Shown here: positions 17,209 through 25,459 of the stretch, one piece after another
Layout of the letters: every line of letters begins with the position of its first letter
Position numbering within the stretch: position 1 is the first letter of the stretch
NCBI GenBank assembly: GCA_017999615.1
Contig: JAGNLM010000001.1
Location: 678,739-742,738 of the forward strand
DNA length: 64,000 nucleotides
From: Gammaproteobacteria bacterium
GTDB taxonomy: Bacteria; Pseudomonadota; Gammaproteobacteria; JAABTG01
Reading direction: 5' to 3'
Translations under genes and position numbers: made by a program
Notes under the pieces: generated by a model
What the model was told of the DNA's origin: nothing
Databases searched by the model: none
The model's input: only the letters and a program-made list of their open reading frames with translations

Positions 17209-18420
17209 GTGCGCATCCTTCAGGTCCACAACCAATACCGGATACGGGGCGGCGAGTGCCGGGTCGTGGACACTGAGCGGACGCTTCTGCAGCGAGCCGG
17301 GCACACGGTGGAGTTGTTTGGAAGGCGAAGTGCAGACCTCGAGGGTTCATCCGCTCTGCGGAGACTTGAAGGACTTGCACGGACACCCTGGAACAGGGCT
17401 ACCGCCCGAGCCCTCGCGGGCGTGGTCAGGCGGGACAGGCCGGATGTGGCCCACGTCCACAACGTCTTTCCGCTGATCTCGCCGTCGGTGTATGCGGTGC
17501 TGGCGGCGCTTGGCGTCCCGGTCGTCCAGACGGTCCACAACTTCCGTTTGTTTTGCCCTAACGGCCTCTTCTTCAGGAGCGGCCAAGTCTGCGAGGAGTG
17601 CCAGACCAGAGGCCTCTTCTCGGCGGTTCGGCGGCGATGCCTGCACGGCAGCTTCCTGGTGAGCGCCGCCTACGCAGGTGGGGTATGGATGGCGTGGAGG
17701 AGGGGCCTCTTGCGGAACGCCGTCACCCGCTTCATCGCGCTGAGCCAATTCGGCGCGGAAAGGCTTGTTGGCCGGGGGCTCCCACCGAGCCGGGTGACGG
17801 TCCTCGGAAACTTCGTCGAGCGATTCGCAGAAGGCCCTGTGCGAAAGGGGGACTACGTCCTCTACTTGGGGCGCCTCAGTCCCGAGAAAGGCGTCATGAC
17901 CCTCCTTGAGGCGGCAGGGCGGCTCCCGGACATGCAGTTGCGGATTGCTGGCGCCGGGCCACTGGAAGATGAGATTCGGCGGTGGGTGGTTTCTCATCCC
18001 GAAGCTAAGGTGCGGCTTGAGGGAATCGTGGCGGGAGAAGTGAAGGAACGTCTGATTCAGGAAGCGCTGTGCACCGTGGTGCCCTCAGAGTGCTTCGAGA
18101 GCTTTGGGCTCAGCGCGGCGGAATCCCTCTCTCTCGGTACGGCAGTTGTCGCAACTCGGATGGGTGGCTTGCCGGAACTGGTCGAGAACGGAGTGACGGG
18201 GGTCATCTGCGAGCCGGGTGATCCGGAGAGCCTGGCGGGAGCACTCGCGACGCTCGTAAACGAGCGTGGGCGTGCTGAGGCCATGGGGAAGGAAGCCGTG
18301 GCATCGGCGCGTGTCTACCTCAGTCCAGAAAGGCATCTCAGGGGATTGCTAGGCATCTATCGGCGCGCTGTCGTGGCTAAAGGCAGGGCGGGCGAGAGAG
18401 GGAGGAGCGGTGAGCCTTGA
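17209..18420 (+). CDS. Family 4 glycosyltransferase
   Basis: A 403-residue GT-B retaining glycosyltransferase with a GTG start. The N-terminal domain starts MRILQVHNQYRIRGGECRVVDTE, the usual GG-loop, followed by HVHNVFPLISPSVY and VQTVHNFRLFCPNGLFFRSG. The C-terminal GT4 domain has YVLYLGRLSPEKGVMTLLEA, RIAGAGPLEDEI and the E-x7-E motif ECFESFGLSAAESLSLGTAVVA. All catalytic landmarks are present. A Cys-rich stretch (CEECQTRG...RRRC, about residues 126-145) is seen in related enzymes and may bind a metal. It is co-transcribed with the preceding glycosyltransferase. Confidence 0.9.
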   Translation: MRILQVHNQYRIRGGECRVVDTERTLLQRAGHTVELFGRRSADLEGSSALRRLEGLARTPWNRATARALAGVVRRDRPDVAHVHNVFPLISPSVYAVLAALGVPVVQTVHNFRLFCPNGLFFRSGQVCEECQTRGLFSAVRRRCLHGSFLVSAAYAGGVWMAWRRGLLRNAVTRFIALSQFGAERLVGRGLPPSRVTVLGNFVERFAEGPVRKGDYVLYLGRLSPEKGVMTLLEAAGRLPDMQLRIAGAGPLEDEIRRWVVSHPEAKVRLEGIVAGEVKERLIQEALCTVVPSECFESFGLSAAESLSLGTAVVATRMGGLPELVENGVTGVICEPGDPESLAGALATLVNERGRAEAMGKEAVASARVYLSPERHLRGLLGIYRRAVVAKGRAGERGRSGEP

Positions 18421-18618
18421 TCATCGATACGATGCCTCTTGTCCGTGTTCGCAGGGGAAGAGGCGTGTGCATCACCTCTGGCCGCCGCTCACAAGCGTGG
18501 CGGTGCATTGGCTTGCGAGGAAGCCCGAAGGAGCGCAGGTGTGAGGTCCGAGGCGGGATTGGAGAAGGAAGGGCAGTGTTACAGGAGCCGGGGCGACTTC
18601 AGACGGCCCGAGGGGAAC

Positions 18619-19404
18619 GTGCCGCCTTCTGTAGCAGTCGTGCGGCTGCGTGGAGTTCCGTTTCCGAACACCGATTATGATGCGGTGCTGGCGGTATTCT
18701 CGGAGTGGTTGCGCGGGGTGCGAACGCCCCGGCAGGTCTGCACCGTGAACGTTCACACCTTTGTCACGGCGCTCCGGGATGAGAGACTCTCGGAGGTCTT
18801 TCGCCGGGCGGCGTTGCTGACCATGGATGGGCAGCCGATCCGCTGGTACGCGAACTTGGTGCACCGAGCTGGGGTGCGGGAGACGGTCGCCGGACCCGAA
18901 TTGATGCTGCGCTGCCTCGACAAGGGGCGGGCATTTGGATGGCGACACTACCTTCTCGGTGGCCGCCCAGAGGTATTGGTCGCATTGCAGAAAAGAGCGG
19001 AAGCATTATGTCCAGGCGTTCTGATCGTCGGAAGCGAGGCACCGCCCTTTCGGTCGCTGACGGTGGAAGAGGAGTCTGGCATTGTAGAGCGGATCAATGC
19101 AGCGCAGGCCGACTTTCTGTGGGTTGGCCTGGGGGCACCGAAGCAGGAGTTCTGGATATCGAGGAATCTCCACCGGGTTCGGGTGCCTGTTCAGGTTGGG
19201 GTGGGTGCCGCGTTCGATTTTCACTCGGGGACGATACCGCGCGCGCCGGCGTGGGCGAGCCGACTGGGGATGGAGTGGATGTACCGAGCACTTCACGACC
19301 GGCGTCTCTGGCACCGTTATCTCAGCACGAATCCGGCCTTTGTCGGCATGCTCTTGAACGACTTGGTGCGCAGCCGGTTGGGGAGACTGCGGGATGACTC
19401 ATAG
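18619..19404 (+). CDS. WecG/TagA/CpsF-family glycosyltransferase
   Basis: About 261 residues from GTG 18619. This matches the usual length of the family (240-260), whereas the longer open frame from 18439 has a low-complexity, non-family leader. Core motifs are LRGVPFPNTDYDAV, CTVNVHTFVTALRDERL, the MDGQPIRW loop with the catalytic Asp, FLWVGLGAPKQEFW and GVGAAFDFHSGTIPRAP followed by GMEWMYR. Members transfer ManNAc(A) or similar sugars to lipid-linked acceptors early in repeat-unit assembly. AGGGG at 18611-18615 supports the chosen start; GTG 18541 is an alternative. The end overlaps the exosortase start by 11 bases. Confidence 0.85.
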   Translation: MPPSVAVVRLRGVPFPNTDYDAVLAVFSEWLRGVRTPRQVCTVNVHTFVTALRDERLSEVFRRAALLTMDGQPIRWYANLVHRAGVRETVAGPELMLRCLDKGRAFGWRHYLLGGRPEVLVALQKRAEALCPGVLIVGSEAPPFRSLTVEEESGIVERINAAQADFLWVGLGAPKQEFWISRNLHRVRVPVQVGVGAAFDFHSGTIPRAPAWASRLGMEWMYRALHDRRLWHRYLSTNPAFVGMLLNDLVRSRLGRLRDDS

Positions 19405-21001
19405 AGATTCAGACACGCAAGCCATGACAGAAGTCAGGGTCCGGGGATGGAGGGTGGGCCTGGCGGGTTGGCTTGCGATGGGGATTGCTGTGTTCCTGTT
19501 GGCCGTCGCCTACTGGGCGGCCTTCGAAGAGCTGCTCTTTCGCTGGGAGACGATTCAAGAGTACAGCCACGGCTACTTCATCCCGCTCATTGCCCTCTTC
19601 CTCGCCTGGCAGAAGAAGAACGAGCTGGCGGAGCTGCCGTTGGCAGGCTCTGGATGGGGCCTGGTGCTGCTGGTCCTGGGTGTCCTGCTCTACGCCCTCG
19701 GCACGCTGAGCACCATCTTCGTCGTCGTCCACTACTCCCTGTTGGTGGTGTTGACGGGACTCGTGTTGACTCTGCTCGGTTGGCGCGGGCTGGGGCTGCT
19801 CTGGCCGGCGCTCCTTGTTTTGGTCTTCATGATCCCGCTGCCGAACTTTATCTATCAGCAGCTCTCCGGAAAGCTTCAGCTGATCTCCTCCGAGATCGGG
19901 GTCGTCATCATCCGTGCCCTCGGCATGAGCGTGTACCTGGAAGGGAACATCATCGACCTCGGGGCGATGAAGCTCCAGGTGGTCGAGGCCTGCAATGGCC
20001 TGCGGTATCTGTTCCCGCTGATGAGCTTCGGCTTCCTCGCGGCCTACTTCTTCCACGCCCCGCTGTGGCAGCGGCTGCTGGTGTTCTTCTCCACCATCCC
20101 GATCACGGTGCTCATGAACAGTTTCCGCATCGCGGTCACCGGGGTGCTGGTGGAGAACTACGGCACCGAGCACGCGGAGGGCTTCCTGCACGACTTCGAA
20201 GGTTGGGTCATCTTCATGGCCTGCGTGGCCATCCTGCTGGCGGAGATGTGGCTGCTGAACCGCTTCTTCAGCAAGGAGCGTCGGCCCTTCCGGGAGGTGT
20301 TCGGGATCGACTTTCCGGAGCGGCTGCCGAAGCCGGCGGAGACCCGGGTGCGCCGGCTGCCGGCGACCTTCCTCGCCTCGGTGGCGGTGCTGGCGGTGGC
20401 GGCGGCGCTCTCGGTCGGACTCGCGAACCGTACGGAGGCAATCCCGGCCCGGGCGGAGTTCGTGGACTTCCCGGTGGCGCTGGGGGAGTGGACGGGCCGG
20501 CGGGAGACGCTCGACCTGGACGTGCTGGCGGAGCTGGAGCCGACGGACTATGTCATCGCCGACTTCCAGACCCCGAGTGGAGAGTGGGTTGACTTCTACT
20601 CGGCCTACTACGAGTCCCAGCGCGCCCAGGCTTCGGCCCACTCGCCGCGCTCCTGCATCCCGGGCGGCGGCTGGCTCATCGCGGACCTCTCGGAGCGGGA
20701 GCTTCCTGGGGTGTCGGTGAACGGCCAGCCCCTGGTGGTGAACCGGGTCGAGATCGCCAAGGGGGACTTCCGTCAGGTGGTGTACTACTGGTTCCAGCAG
20801 CGCGGTCGGGTGATGACCAATGAGTACCTGGTGAAGTGGTACCTGCTCTGGGACGCCGTTACCCGCAGGCGAACCGACGGGGCGATGGTGCGTCTGACGA
20901 CCCAGGTGCGCCCGGGCGAGGCGCCGGAGAAGGCGGACGAGCGCCTGGCGGCCTTCGCGCGGGAGGTGGTGCCCCGGCTCGAGGCGTTCGTGCCGAACTA
21001 G
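19394..21001 (+). CDS. Exosortase fused to an EpsI domain (XrtD/XrtA-like)
   Basis: A 535-residue protein of two parts. Residues 20-295 form a polytopic exosortase with the catalytic Cys200 in VEACNGLRY, Arg245 in MNSFRIAVTG and His266 in AEGFLHDFEGW. Residues 320-535 form a periplasmic EpsI-type domain after one more helix (ATFLASVAVLAVAAALSVGL), with SPRSCIPGGGW and VYYWFQQRGR. Exosortases cleave the C-terminal sorting signal of PEP-CTERM-class proteins; EpsI is linked to the polysaccharide. Such fusions are known for the VPLPA-specific class (XrtD), which agrees with the VPLPP tail of the protein at 634-1311. ATG 19424 is an alternative start. The next gene follows after six bases. Confidence 0.9.
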   Translation: MTHRDSDTQAMTEVRVRGWRVGLAGWLAMGIAVFLLAVAYWAAFEELLFRWETIQEYSHGYFIPLIALFLAWQKKNELAELPLAGSGWGLVLLVLGVLLYALGTLSTIFVVVHYSLLVVLTGLVLTLLGWRGLGLLWPALLVLVFMIPLPNFIYQQLSGKLQLISSEIGVVIIRALGMSVYLEGNIIDLGAMKLQVVEACNGLRYLFPLMSFGFLAAYFFHAPLWQRLLVFFSTIPITVLMNSFRIAVTGVLVENYGTEHAEGFLHDFEGWVIFMACVAILLAEMWLLNRFFSKERRPFREVFGIDFPERLPKPAETRVRRLPATFLASVAVLAVAAALSVGLANRTEAIPARAEFVDFPVALGEWTGRRETLDLDVLAELEPTDYVIADFQTPSGEWVDFYSAYYESQRAQASAHSPRSCIPGGGWLIADLSERELPGVSVNGQPLVVNRVEIAKGDFRQVVYYWFQQRGRVMTNEYLVKWYLLWDAVTRRRTDGAMVRLTTQVRPGEAPEKADERLAAFAREVVPRLEAFVPN

Positions 21002-21007
21002 ACACCC

Positions 21008-22636
21008 ATGAACAGCATCCTGATTCCCGTGATGGCGCTCGCCATCAGCATGGTGGTCATCCCCGTCATGCTGCGCGTCGCGCCCGCGCTCGGGCTGGTC
21101 GACCGGCCGAGCGCGCGCAAGGTGCACAGCGTGCCCATGGCGCGGGTCGGGGGCTGGGGCATCGTACTGGGCGCCGTGGTGCCGGTGATGGTCGGGCTCT
21201 CGCTCGAGGACCCCGTCGTCCAGACCTACCTCTGGGGTGTGCTGGTGCTGCACGCCTTCGGCACCTGGGACGACTCCCGCGAGGTCGGGCACTACTGGAA
21301 GTTCCTCGGGCAGTTCATCGCCGTGCTGCCGGCGGTGACCTACGGCGGGCTGGTGGTCGAGGAGCTGCCGTTCATGGAGCTCGGCAGCCTGCCGCAGGAG
21401 GTTGCCGTCCCGTTCACGGCGCTGGCGATGGTCGGCGTCATCAACGCCATCAACCACTCGGATGGGCTGGACGGGCTGGCGGGGGGCGAGGCGCTGCTCA
21501 CCCTGCTGGCGATGGTGCTGCTGGCCGTCGTTGCTGGTGGCAACCGGACGGTGGTCATCGGCCTCGCGGCGATCGGCAGCACGCTCGGGTTCCTGCGCTA
21601 CAACACCCACCCGGCCCGGCTCTTCATGGGCGACTCGGGCAGTCAGTTCCTGGGCTTCACCGTCGCCTTCCTGGCCATCCTGCTGACCCAGAAGGCGAAT
21701 CCCGCGATCGCGCCGGCGAGTGTCGCGCTCATCCTGGGCTTGCCAGTGGTGGACATCGTCACGGTGCTGGCCCAGCGCATTCACGGAGGCATGAACTGGT
21801 TCAAGGCGACCAAGAACCACATCCACCACCGGCTCCTCGACTTTGGGCTCAGCCACTACGAGGCGGTGGTCATCATCTACTCGGTGCAGGCGCTCTACGT
21901 GCTGACGGGGGTGGTGCTGCGCTACGCCGACGACGCGCTGATCCTCGCCGTCTATATGGCCTACAACGTGGCGCTCTTCGCGGTGCTGCTGGGGCTGAAG
22001 AAGCGCGGGTGGCAGGTGCGGGCCGACGAGCCGACCCCTCTGGGGCAGGCGCTCGCCATTGCCCGGACGAACCAGTGGTGCCGCAGGCTGCCGCTCTACG
22101 TGTTGGCGGTGGCGTTGCCGGTGTTCGTGATGGGTCAAGGGCTGGTTGTCTCGGTGGTGCCGCGGGACTTCGGGGTAATGGGGGCAGTGCTTCTGGTGGT
22201 GCTTGCGACCGAGCTGGTGTTGCGACGCTCGGTGAACTCGATCACGGTGCGCGGGACCGTCTACGCCACCCTGACTTTCCTGGTCTATCTCTCCGTGCAT
22301 TACTCGCCGGACCCGTTCGGCCACTGGTCGCCGCCGGAGGTGGCGTTCTTCGTGCTGGTTGCACTCGCTGTTGCGTTGACCGTGCGCTGTTCCCGCCAGG
22401 ACACCTTCCGCACCACGCCCATGGACTACCTGATGGTTTTCGTGCTCCTGGTGCTGGGCGTTCTGCCCCACGACCTGTTCGGGGAGGGGGCGGCGACCGA
22501 GATCGTCATGAAGGGGATCATCCTGCTCTACGCGAGCGAGCTGTTCCTGCACGAGGTCTCCCGGCGTTGGAACCCCGTGAGCCTTGGCACCCTCGTCGCG
22601 CTGGGGGTCATGGCGTATCGGGGTCTTGCAGGCTGA
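21008..22636 (+). CDS. Undecaprenyl-phosphate sugar-1-phosphate transferase (WecA/MraY family)
   Basis: A 542-residue polytopic enzyme that would start repeat-unit synthesis by moving a sugar phosphate, probably GlcNAc-1-P, from UDP-sugar to undecaprenyl phosphate. All family motifs are present: Asp88-Asp89 in GTWDDS, NHSDGLDGLAGG (149-160; usually NxxNxxDGLDGLA), FMGDSGS (207-212) and the HIHHRLLD cluster (271-278). The C-terminal 200 residues add several extra helices beyond the WecA core (about 350 residues), so the protein is unusually long; their role is unknown. It is the last gene of the main polysaccharide transcript and is followed by an elaborate terminator. Confidence 0.88.
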   Translation: MNSILIPVMALAISMVVIPVMLRVAPALGLVDRPSARKVHSVPMARVGGWGIVLGAVVPVMVGLSLEDPVVQTYLWGVLVLHAFGTWDDSREVGHYWKFLGQFIAVLPAVTYGGLVVEELPFMELGSLPQEVAVPFTALAMVGVINAINHSDGLDGLAGGEALLTLLAMVLLAVVAGGNRTVVIGLAAIGSTLGFLRYNTHPARLFMGDSGSQFLGFTVAFLAILLTQKANPAIAPASVALILGLPVVDIVTVLAQRIHGGMNWFKATKNHIHHRLLDFGLSHYEAVVIIYSVQALYVLTGVVLRYADDALILAVYMAYNVALFAVLLGLKKRGWQVRADEPTPLGQALAIARTNQWCRRLPLYVLAVALPVFVMGQGLVVSVVPRDFGVMGAVLLVVLATELVLRRSVNSITVRGTVYATLTFLVYLSVHYSPDPFGHWSPPEVAFFVLVALAVALTVRCSRQDTFRTTPMDYLMVFVLLVLGVLPHDLFGEGAATEIVMKGIILLYASELFLHEVSRRWNPVSLGTLVALGVMAYRGLAG

Positions 22637-22716
22637 ACACCACCACCACGAGGGGCCTCGCGCGCGTACGCTACGCGCGCGCGGGGGTATGGTGGTAACT
22701 GTGGTGGTGGTTTTTA
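22636..22716 (+). terminator. Nested hairpin terminator after the polysaccharide operon
   Basis: An outer stem pairs AACACCACCACCAC (22636-22649) with GTGGTGGTGGTTTT (22701-22714). Inside it CGCGCGCGTA and TACGCGCGCG form a second perfect stem. A run TTTTT follows the outer stem. A third, smaller dyad, AGATCTAG/CTAGATCC, comes directly after (22718-22738). The combination is far larger than needed for simple termination. Confidence 0.7.
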
Positions 22717-22818
22717 GAGATCTAGGTTTTTCTAGATCCCTTACTCTGAGGTAGGTTCTGGATCGCGCGCGCGGATCTTTACCGCGCAGTTTCGGAGCGA
22801 CGGGTGTGCGCACAGGGT

Positions 22819-22893
22819 GTCCCGTCTGCGGGACGGGGGTGTACCGTTCTGGGACGCGTCGGGTTTTTGACGCCGGGTGTCCCGTTCTGGGGC
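22819..22893. promoter_or_regulatory. Three GTCCC-N-GGGAC dyads, possible activator sites
   Basis: GTCCCGTCTGCGGGAC (22819-22834) is a perfect dyad. GTACCGTTCTGGGAC (22841-22855) and GTCCCGTTCTGGGGC (22879-22893) are one-mismatch versions; the last two share CCGTTCTGGG. Their centres are about 22 and 38 bases apart. They lie 115-190 bases upstream of the sigma-54-like element at 23008, a normal distance for enhancer-binding proteins. Confidence 0.4.
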
Positions 22894-23007
22894 GCCAGGG
22901 GTTCCATTCCAGGGCGGTCCACCGGGGATGGGACGGCGCTCCGCTCGGGTGGCGGGGAGGGTGGACCGGCGCGAAGAGCCATGCAGCGAAGGCGAGGGAC
23001 GGGGTCA

Positions 23008-23023
23008 TGGGGGTGAGCTTGCG
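23008..23023 (+). promoter_or_regulatory. Possible sigma-54 promoter upstream of gmd-fcl
   Basis: TGGGGGTGAGCTTGCG has GG and GC exactly ten bases apart and a perfect TTGC at -12, but the -24 half matches only TGG of TGGCAC. A start near 23035 would give a leader of about 230 nt that includes the inverted-repeat element. Confidence 0.35.
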
Positions 23024-23100
23024 GTTTTTTGTGTGGCTGCTAGTATGTCGATTACGCATCAACCTCCACGAGTATGGCCTGATGATTGCTCATCCGCAAG

Positions 23101-23198
23101 GAAATGGGGACATTCTGGTTTTCAGGCCGATGGAGCCGGGCGCTCTGCGGCGCGGGGTAGCCCTCGAGGAAACATGAAAACCAGAATGTCCCCATTTC
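23101..23198. repeat. 98-bp inverted-repeat element (copy A)
   Basis: A perfect 24-base inverted repeat: 23101-23124 (starting GAAATGGGGACATTCTGG) pairs with 23175-23198, with a 50-base GC-rich centre. The arms match those of the element at 25329-25412, with only the centre differing. No transposase is encoded, so it looks like a non-autonomous REP/MITE-type element. Confidence 0.9.
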
Positions 23199-23268
23199 GG
23201 TGCTTTGCGGTCTGGAGCGCGGGGAGCCAGAATGTCCCGACTTCCTCCATGCGCCGCGAGAGCACCCC

Positions 23269-24366
23269 ATGACCCACAACGGCAACGTCGCGCTGATCAC
23301 CGGCGTCACCGGGCAGGACGGCGCCTACCTCGCCGAGCTTCTGCTGGAGAAGGGCTACACGGTGCACGGCGTCAAGCGCCGGGCGTCTTCCTTCAACACC
23401 GAGCGCGTCGACCACCTGTACCAGGACCCGCACGAGCGCGGGCGGCGTTTCATCCTGCACTACGGGGACCTCACCGACGCGACGAACCTCATCCGCGTGG
23501 TGCAGGAGGTGCAGCCGGACGAGATCTACAACCTCGCGGCGCAGAGCCACGTGGCGGTGTCGTTCGAGACCCCGGAGTACACGGCCAACGCCGATGCGCT
23601 CGGCACGCTGCGCCTGCTCGAGGCCATCCGCATCCTGGGGCTGCAGGGCAAGACCCGCTTCTACCAGGCCTCCACGAGCGAGATGTTCGGCAAGGTGCGC
23701 GAGGTCCCCCAGAGCGAGACCACGCCGTTCTACCCCCGGAGTCCTTACGGCGCGGCCAAGGTGTACGCCTACTGGATCACCGTGAACTACCGCGAGGCGT
23801 ACGGCATGCACGCCTCGAACGGGATCCTCTTCAACCACGAGGGCCCGACCCGCGGCGAGACCTTCGTCACCCGCAAGATCACGCGCGCGGTGGCCCGCGT
23901 GAAGCTCGGGCTGCAGGAGCGGCTCTTCCTCGGGAACCTGGACGCGCGGCGCGACTGGGGCCACGCGCGAGACTACGTGCTGGCCCAGTGGCTCATCCTG
24001 CAGCAGGACGAGCCGGACGACTACGTGATCGCCACGGGGCGCCAGTGGGCGGTGCGGGACTTCGTCGACGCGGCGTTCGCCGAGATTGGCGTCAAGCTCG
24101 AGTGGCGGGGTAGCGGGGTCGAGGAGAAGGGGGTCGACGCGAAGACTGGAAAGGTGCGGGTGGAGGTCGACCCGCGCTACTTCCGCCCGACCGAGGTCGA
24201 GACCCTCCTCGGCGACCCGGCGAAGGCGAAGCGCAAGCTCGGCTGGGAGCCCCGGATCACGCTCGAGGAGATGGTCGGCGAGATGGTGCGCGAGGACCTG
24301 AAGGCCGCCGAGCGGGACTCGCTCTGCCGGCGCGAGGGGTACTGGACCCCCGACCACCACGAGTGA
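23269..24366 (+). CDS. gmd: GDP-mannose 4,6-dehydratase
   Basis: A 365-residue short-chain dehydrogenase/reductase that converts GDP-D-mannose to GDP-4-keto-6-deoxy-D-mannose with bound NADP. The N-terminal [10 protein letters not shown] (11-20) is the dinucleotide-binding loop. Catalytic residues are Thr136 and Glu138 in QASTSEMFG and the Tyr160/Lys164 pair in [12 protein letters not shown]. Conserved GDP-mannose contacts such as [17 protein letters not shown] are also present. Length and motifs match Gmd closely. ATG 23269 gives the normal N-terminus; the open frame extends 69 bases upstream without support. The gene pairs with the GDP-fucose synthase 52 bases downstream and supplies the exopolysaccharide with a 6-deoxyhexose. 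Confidence 0.95.
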   Translation: MTHNGNVALITGVTGQDGAYLAELLLEKGYTVHGVKRRASSFNTERVDHLYQDPHERGRRFILHYGDLTDATNLIRVVQEVQPDEIYNLAAQSHVAVSFETPEYTANADALGTLRLLEAIRILGLQGKTRFYQASTSEMFGKVREVPQSETTPFYPRSPYGAAKVYAYWITVNYREAYGMHASNGILFNHEGPTRGETFVTRKITRAVARVKLGLQERLFLGNLDARRDWGHARDYVLAQWLILQQDEPDDYVIATGRQWAVRDFVDAAFAEIGVKLEWRGSGVEEKGVDAKTGKVRVEVDPRYFRPTEVETLLGDPAKAKRKLGWEPRITLEEMVGEMVREDLKAAERDSLCRREGYWTPDHHE

Positions 24367-24418
24367 AGGGGGACAGGGGGAGGGTTGGCCCGCCCCTTCG
24401 ACCGACGAGGACTGCGCG

Positions 24419-25390
24419 TTGATTCCACGGGAAGCAAAGATCTGGGTGGCAGGGCACCGGGGCCTGGTGGGCTCGGCCATCGTCCGGGCGCTGCAGGCGC
24501 GCGGCTACGAGCGGGTCGTGACCCGCACGAGCGCGGAGCTCGACCTGCGCGAGCAGGCCGCGGTGCGCGCCTTCTACGCGGCAGAGCGGCCGGAGTACGT
24601 GTTCGTCGCTGCGGCGAAGGTCGGCGGGATCCTCGCGAACGACACCTACCCGGCCGAGTTCCTCTACGACAACCTGATGATCGAGGCGAACGTCATCCAC
24701 GGCGCCCACGCGGCCGGGGTGAAGAAGCTCCTCTTCCTCGGCAGCACCTGCATCTACCCGAAGCTCGCGCCCCAGCCGCTGCGCGAGGAGTACCTCCTGA
24801 CCGGGCCGCTCGAGCCCACCAACGAGTGGTACGCGGTCGCCAAGATCGCCGGCATCAAGCTCTGTCAGGCCTACCGGCGGCAGTACGGCGCGCACTTCAT
24901 CGCCGCCATGCCGACCAACCTCTACGGCCCGGGCGACAACTTCGATCTCGCCAGTTCGCACGTGCTCCCGGCGCTTCTGCGCAAGTTCCACGAGGCGAAG
25001 GTCGCCGGGGCCCCCGAGGTGGTGGTGTGGGGCAGCGGCACCCCGCGGCGCGAGTTCTGCCACGTGGACGACTGCGCCGAGGCCTGCCTGCACCTGATGC
25101 AGACCTACGACGACGCCGAGATCGTGAACGTCGGCGTCGGCGAAGACGTGAGCATCGCCGAGCTCGCGGCCCTGGTCGCGAAGGTCGTCGGCTACGCGGG
25201 CGCCATCGTCTACGACCGCTCCCGCCCCGACGGCACCCCGCGCAAGCTGGTCGACGTCTCGCGCATCACCGCCCTTGGCTGGCGCGCCCGCATCCCGCTC
25301 GAGCAGGGGATCGCCGACACCTACGCCTGGAAATGGGGACATTCTGGTTTTCAGGCCGATGAGACGGGCCGAACGGAGCCCTCGCCCTGA
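24419..25390 (+). CDS. fcl: GDP-L-fucose synthase with repeat-derived C-terminus
   Basis: A 323-residue epimerase/reductase that turns the Gmd product into GDP-L-fucose with NADPH. The nucleotide-binding loop is [11 protein letters not shown] (10-20). Catalytic Ser109 and Cys111 lie in LGSTCIYPK, and Tyr138/Lys142 in [11 protein letters not shown]. The start is a TTG at 24419, with no better codon nearby. The last 19-20 residues, from about W304 to the stop, are encoded by the inverted-repeat element at 25329-25412: the TGA at 25388-25390 lies in its right arm. The element has thus replaced the original end of the gene. Because total length is still close to the usual 320 residues, the enzyme is probably active. 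Confidence 0.93.
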   Translation: MIPREAKIWVAGHRGLVGSAIVRALQARGYERVVTRTSAELDLREQAAVRAFYAAERPEYVFVAAAKVGGILANDTYPAEFLYDNLMIEANVIHGAHAAGVKKLLFLGSTCIYPKLAPQPLREEYLLTGPLEPTNEWYAVAKIAGIKLCQAYRRQYGAHFIAAMPTNLYGPGDNFDLASSHVLPALLRKFHEAKVAGAPEVVVWGSGTPRREFCHVDDCAEACLHLMQTYDDAEIVNVGVGEDVSIAELAALVAKVVGYAGAIVYDRSRPDGTPRKLVDVSRITALGWRARIPLEQGIADTYAWKWGHSGFQADETGRTEPSP

Positions 25391-25412
25391 AAACCAGAAT
25401 GTCCCCATTTCC
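25329..25412. repeat. 84-bp inverted-repeat element (copy B) at the end of fcl
   Basis: A perfect 27-base inverted repeat: 25329-25355 (starting GGAAATGGGGACATTCTGG) pairs with 25386-25412, with a 30-base centre. The arms equal those of copy A at 23101-23198 plus three extra bases. It supplies the last codons and stop of fcl and could act as a terminator-like hairpin between fcl and the next promoter. Confidence 0.9.
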
Positions 25413-25417
25413 GAGGT

Positions 25418-25426
25418 TGCTATAAT
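25418..25426 (+). promoter_or_regulatory. Extended -10 promoter for the TPR lipoprotein gene
   Basis: TGCTATAAT is a perfect extended -10 element of a sigma-70 promoter. A start near 25433 would give a leader of about 27 nt to ATG 25460. A -35 box at the right distance would fall in the repeat arm and is not convincing, as is usual for extended -10 promoters. Confidence 0.65.
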
Positions 25427-25459
25427 CCCTCCACCCTCAGGGACACCGGAGTCGCACAC

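Larger units (their letters stand above)
22717..23268. other. Gene-free regulatory and repeat region upstream of gmd
   Basis: No credible gene lies here. It holds a small hairpin (22718-22738), three GTCCC-type dyads (22819-22893), a sigma-54-like -24/-12 pair (23008-23023), the inverted-repeat element at 23101-23198 and a half-copy of that repeat near 23226-23240 (GCCAGAATGTCCC). Confidence 0.6.

Noticed and set aside
19409-23062. Very long minus-strand open frame opposite the exosortase and transferase genes
   Set aside because: It is a codon-bias shadow of G+C-rich plus-strand genes; its translation is rich in Arg/His/Gln without any family motif. The same holds for the long minus-strand frames opposite recC, recB and prsT.
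22804-23177. Small plus-strand frames before gmd
   Set aside because: They run through dyads and the repeat element, have no ribosome site and no recognisable domain.
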